Positions 5,531-5,673 of a stretch of 5,673 nucleotides of DNA are shown piece after piece. The position numbers and the translations under genes are program-made. Origin of the DNA: Actinomycetes bacterium (GTDB taxonomy: Bacteria > Actinomycetota > Acidimicrobiia > Acidimicrobiales > RAAP-2). Where the stretch lies: assembly GCA_021801615.1 (NCBI GenBank), contig JAJYXS010000107.1, positions 1 through 5,673 on the forward strand, read 5' to 3'. The notes beneath the pieces are model-generated. The model saw only the letters and a program-made list of their open reading frames with translations. It was not told the DNA's origin and did no database searches. Numbering within the stretch: position 1 is the first letter of the stretch; each line of letters opens with the position of its first letter.

Positions 5531-5605
5531 CGGACCTGACGGGATTTGAACCCGCGACCTCCGGCTTGACAGGCCGGCGTGCACTCCTAGCTGCACCACA
5601 GGTCC
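5531..5605 (-). tRNA. tRNA-Asp (anticodon GTC)
   Basis: A complete 75-base cloverleaf. The acceptor stem is GGACCTG/CAGGTCC. The D stem is GTGC/GCAC with a 10-base loop. The anticodon stem is CCGGC/GCCGG around the loop CTGTCAA (anticodon GTC). The T stem is GCGGG/CCCGT, with one G-T pair, and the loop is TTCAAAT. The discriminator is G73, as expected for bacterial tRNA-Asp. The next bases are CGC, so CCA is not encoded. It is the first tRNA of the pair inside the window; actinomycetes often have tRNA-Glu just upstream, but none is visible in the 68 bases to the edge. Confidence 0.96.
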
Positions 5606-5624
5606 CGGAACGTGCGAAAGCCTC

Positions 5625-5630
5625 ACTATA
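5625..5630 (-). promoter_or_regulatory. Candidate -10 box (TATAGT) for the tRNA-Asp/tRNA-Phe transcript
   Basis: On the - strand TATAGT differs from the consensus TATAAT by one base and ends 19 bases before the first base of tRNA-Asp, leaving a short 5' leader to be trimmed by RNase P. It is nearly the only AT-rich stretch in the region. No clear -35 hexamer lies 16-18 bases upstream. If a further tRNA lies beyond the window edge, the pair may also be read from an earlier promoter. Confidence 0.45.
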
Positions 5631-5673
5631 GGCGAGCGTCGGGGGACCACCCGGCGGCCCGAGCACGCGCGTG

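Noticed and set aside
5404..5605. tRNA genes as an integration site of a mobile element
   Set aside because: Both tRNAs are whole and no integrase gene or repeated tRNA 3' end is seen within the window.
5622..5632. CTCACTATAGG on the + strand, matching the core of the T7 phage promoter
   Set aside because: Only 11 bases match; the upstream recognition half of the T7 promoter is absent and no gene follows in that direction. It is better explained as the reverse of the TATAGT box for the tRNA transcript.
5279..5650. 123-codon open frame on the - strand
   Set aside because: It runs straight through both tRNA genes; phrases such as VAQLAERAPEKREVTGSTPVP are typical spurious translations of tRNA genes.

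Overview
The window is GC-rich with strong G/C bias at third codon positions. It uses TTG as well as ATG starts, and its tRNA genes do not encode the 3' CCA. The transporter subtype is one common in GC-rich Gram-positive bacteria. Together this suggests an actinomycete-type bacterium (Actinomycetota); a closer placement cannot be made from the sequence alone.

Layout: (1) bases 1-574, + strand, hold the C-terminal 190 residues of a family 5 extracellular solute-binding protein, cut by the left window edge. (2) Bases 575-838 are noncoding, with a strong hairpin just after the binding-protein stop, an imperfect inverted repeat, and a TAGATT -10-like box close to the next start. (3) Bases 839-1795 and 1792-2838, + strand, are two translationally coupled inner-membrane permeases of the DppB/DppC type. 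(4) Bases 2844-4961, - strand, encode one 705-residue protein with two fused ABC ATPase domains (DppD-DppF type), pointing tail to tail at the permease pair with a 5-bp gap. (5) Bases 5101-5223, - strand, hold a 40-codon open frame with an almost perfect ribosome binding site, proposed here as a small gene of unknown function. (6) Bases 5404-5476 and 5531-5605, - strand, are tRNA-Phe(GAA) and tRNA-Asp(GTC).

The binding protein, both permeases and the fused ATPase make a complete peptide/nickel-type (PepT family) ABC importer. The binding protein captures substrate outside the membrane, the two permeases form the channel, and the fused ATPase supplies the two nucleotide-binding domains. The substrate could be a di- or oligopeptide or another small solute; the sequence does not decide. 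The unusual points are the split of the importer into two convergent units, an identical TAGATT box 7-8 bases before the first codon of each unit (possible leaderless starts), a 12-bp AT-rich palindrome upstream of the ATPase gene, and the small unrecognised gene. I see no CRISPR array, insertion sequence or defence system, and nothing in the window makes a wholly new system obvious.
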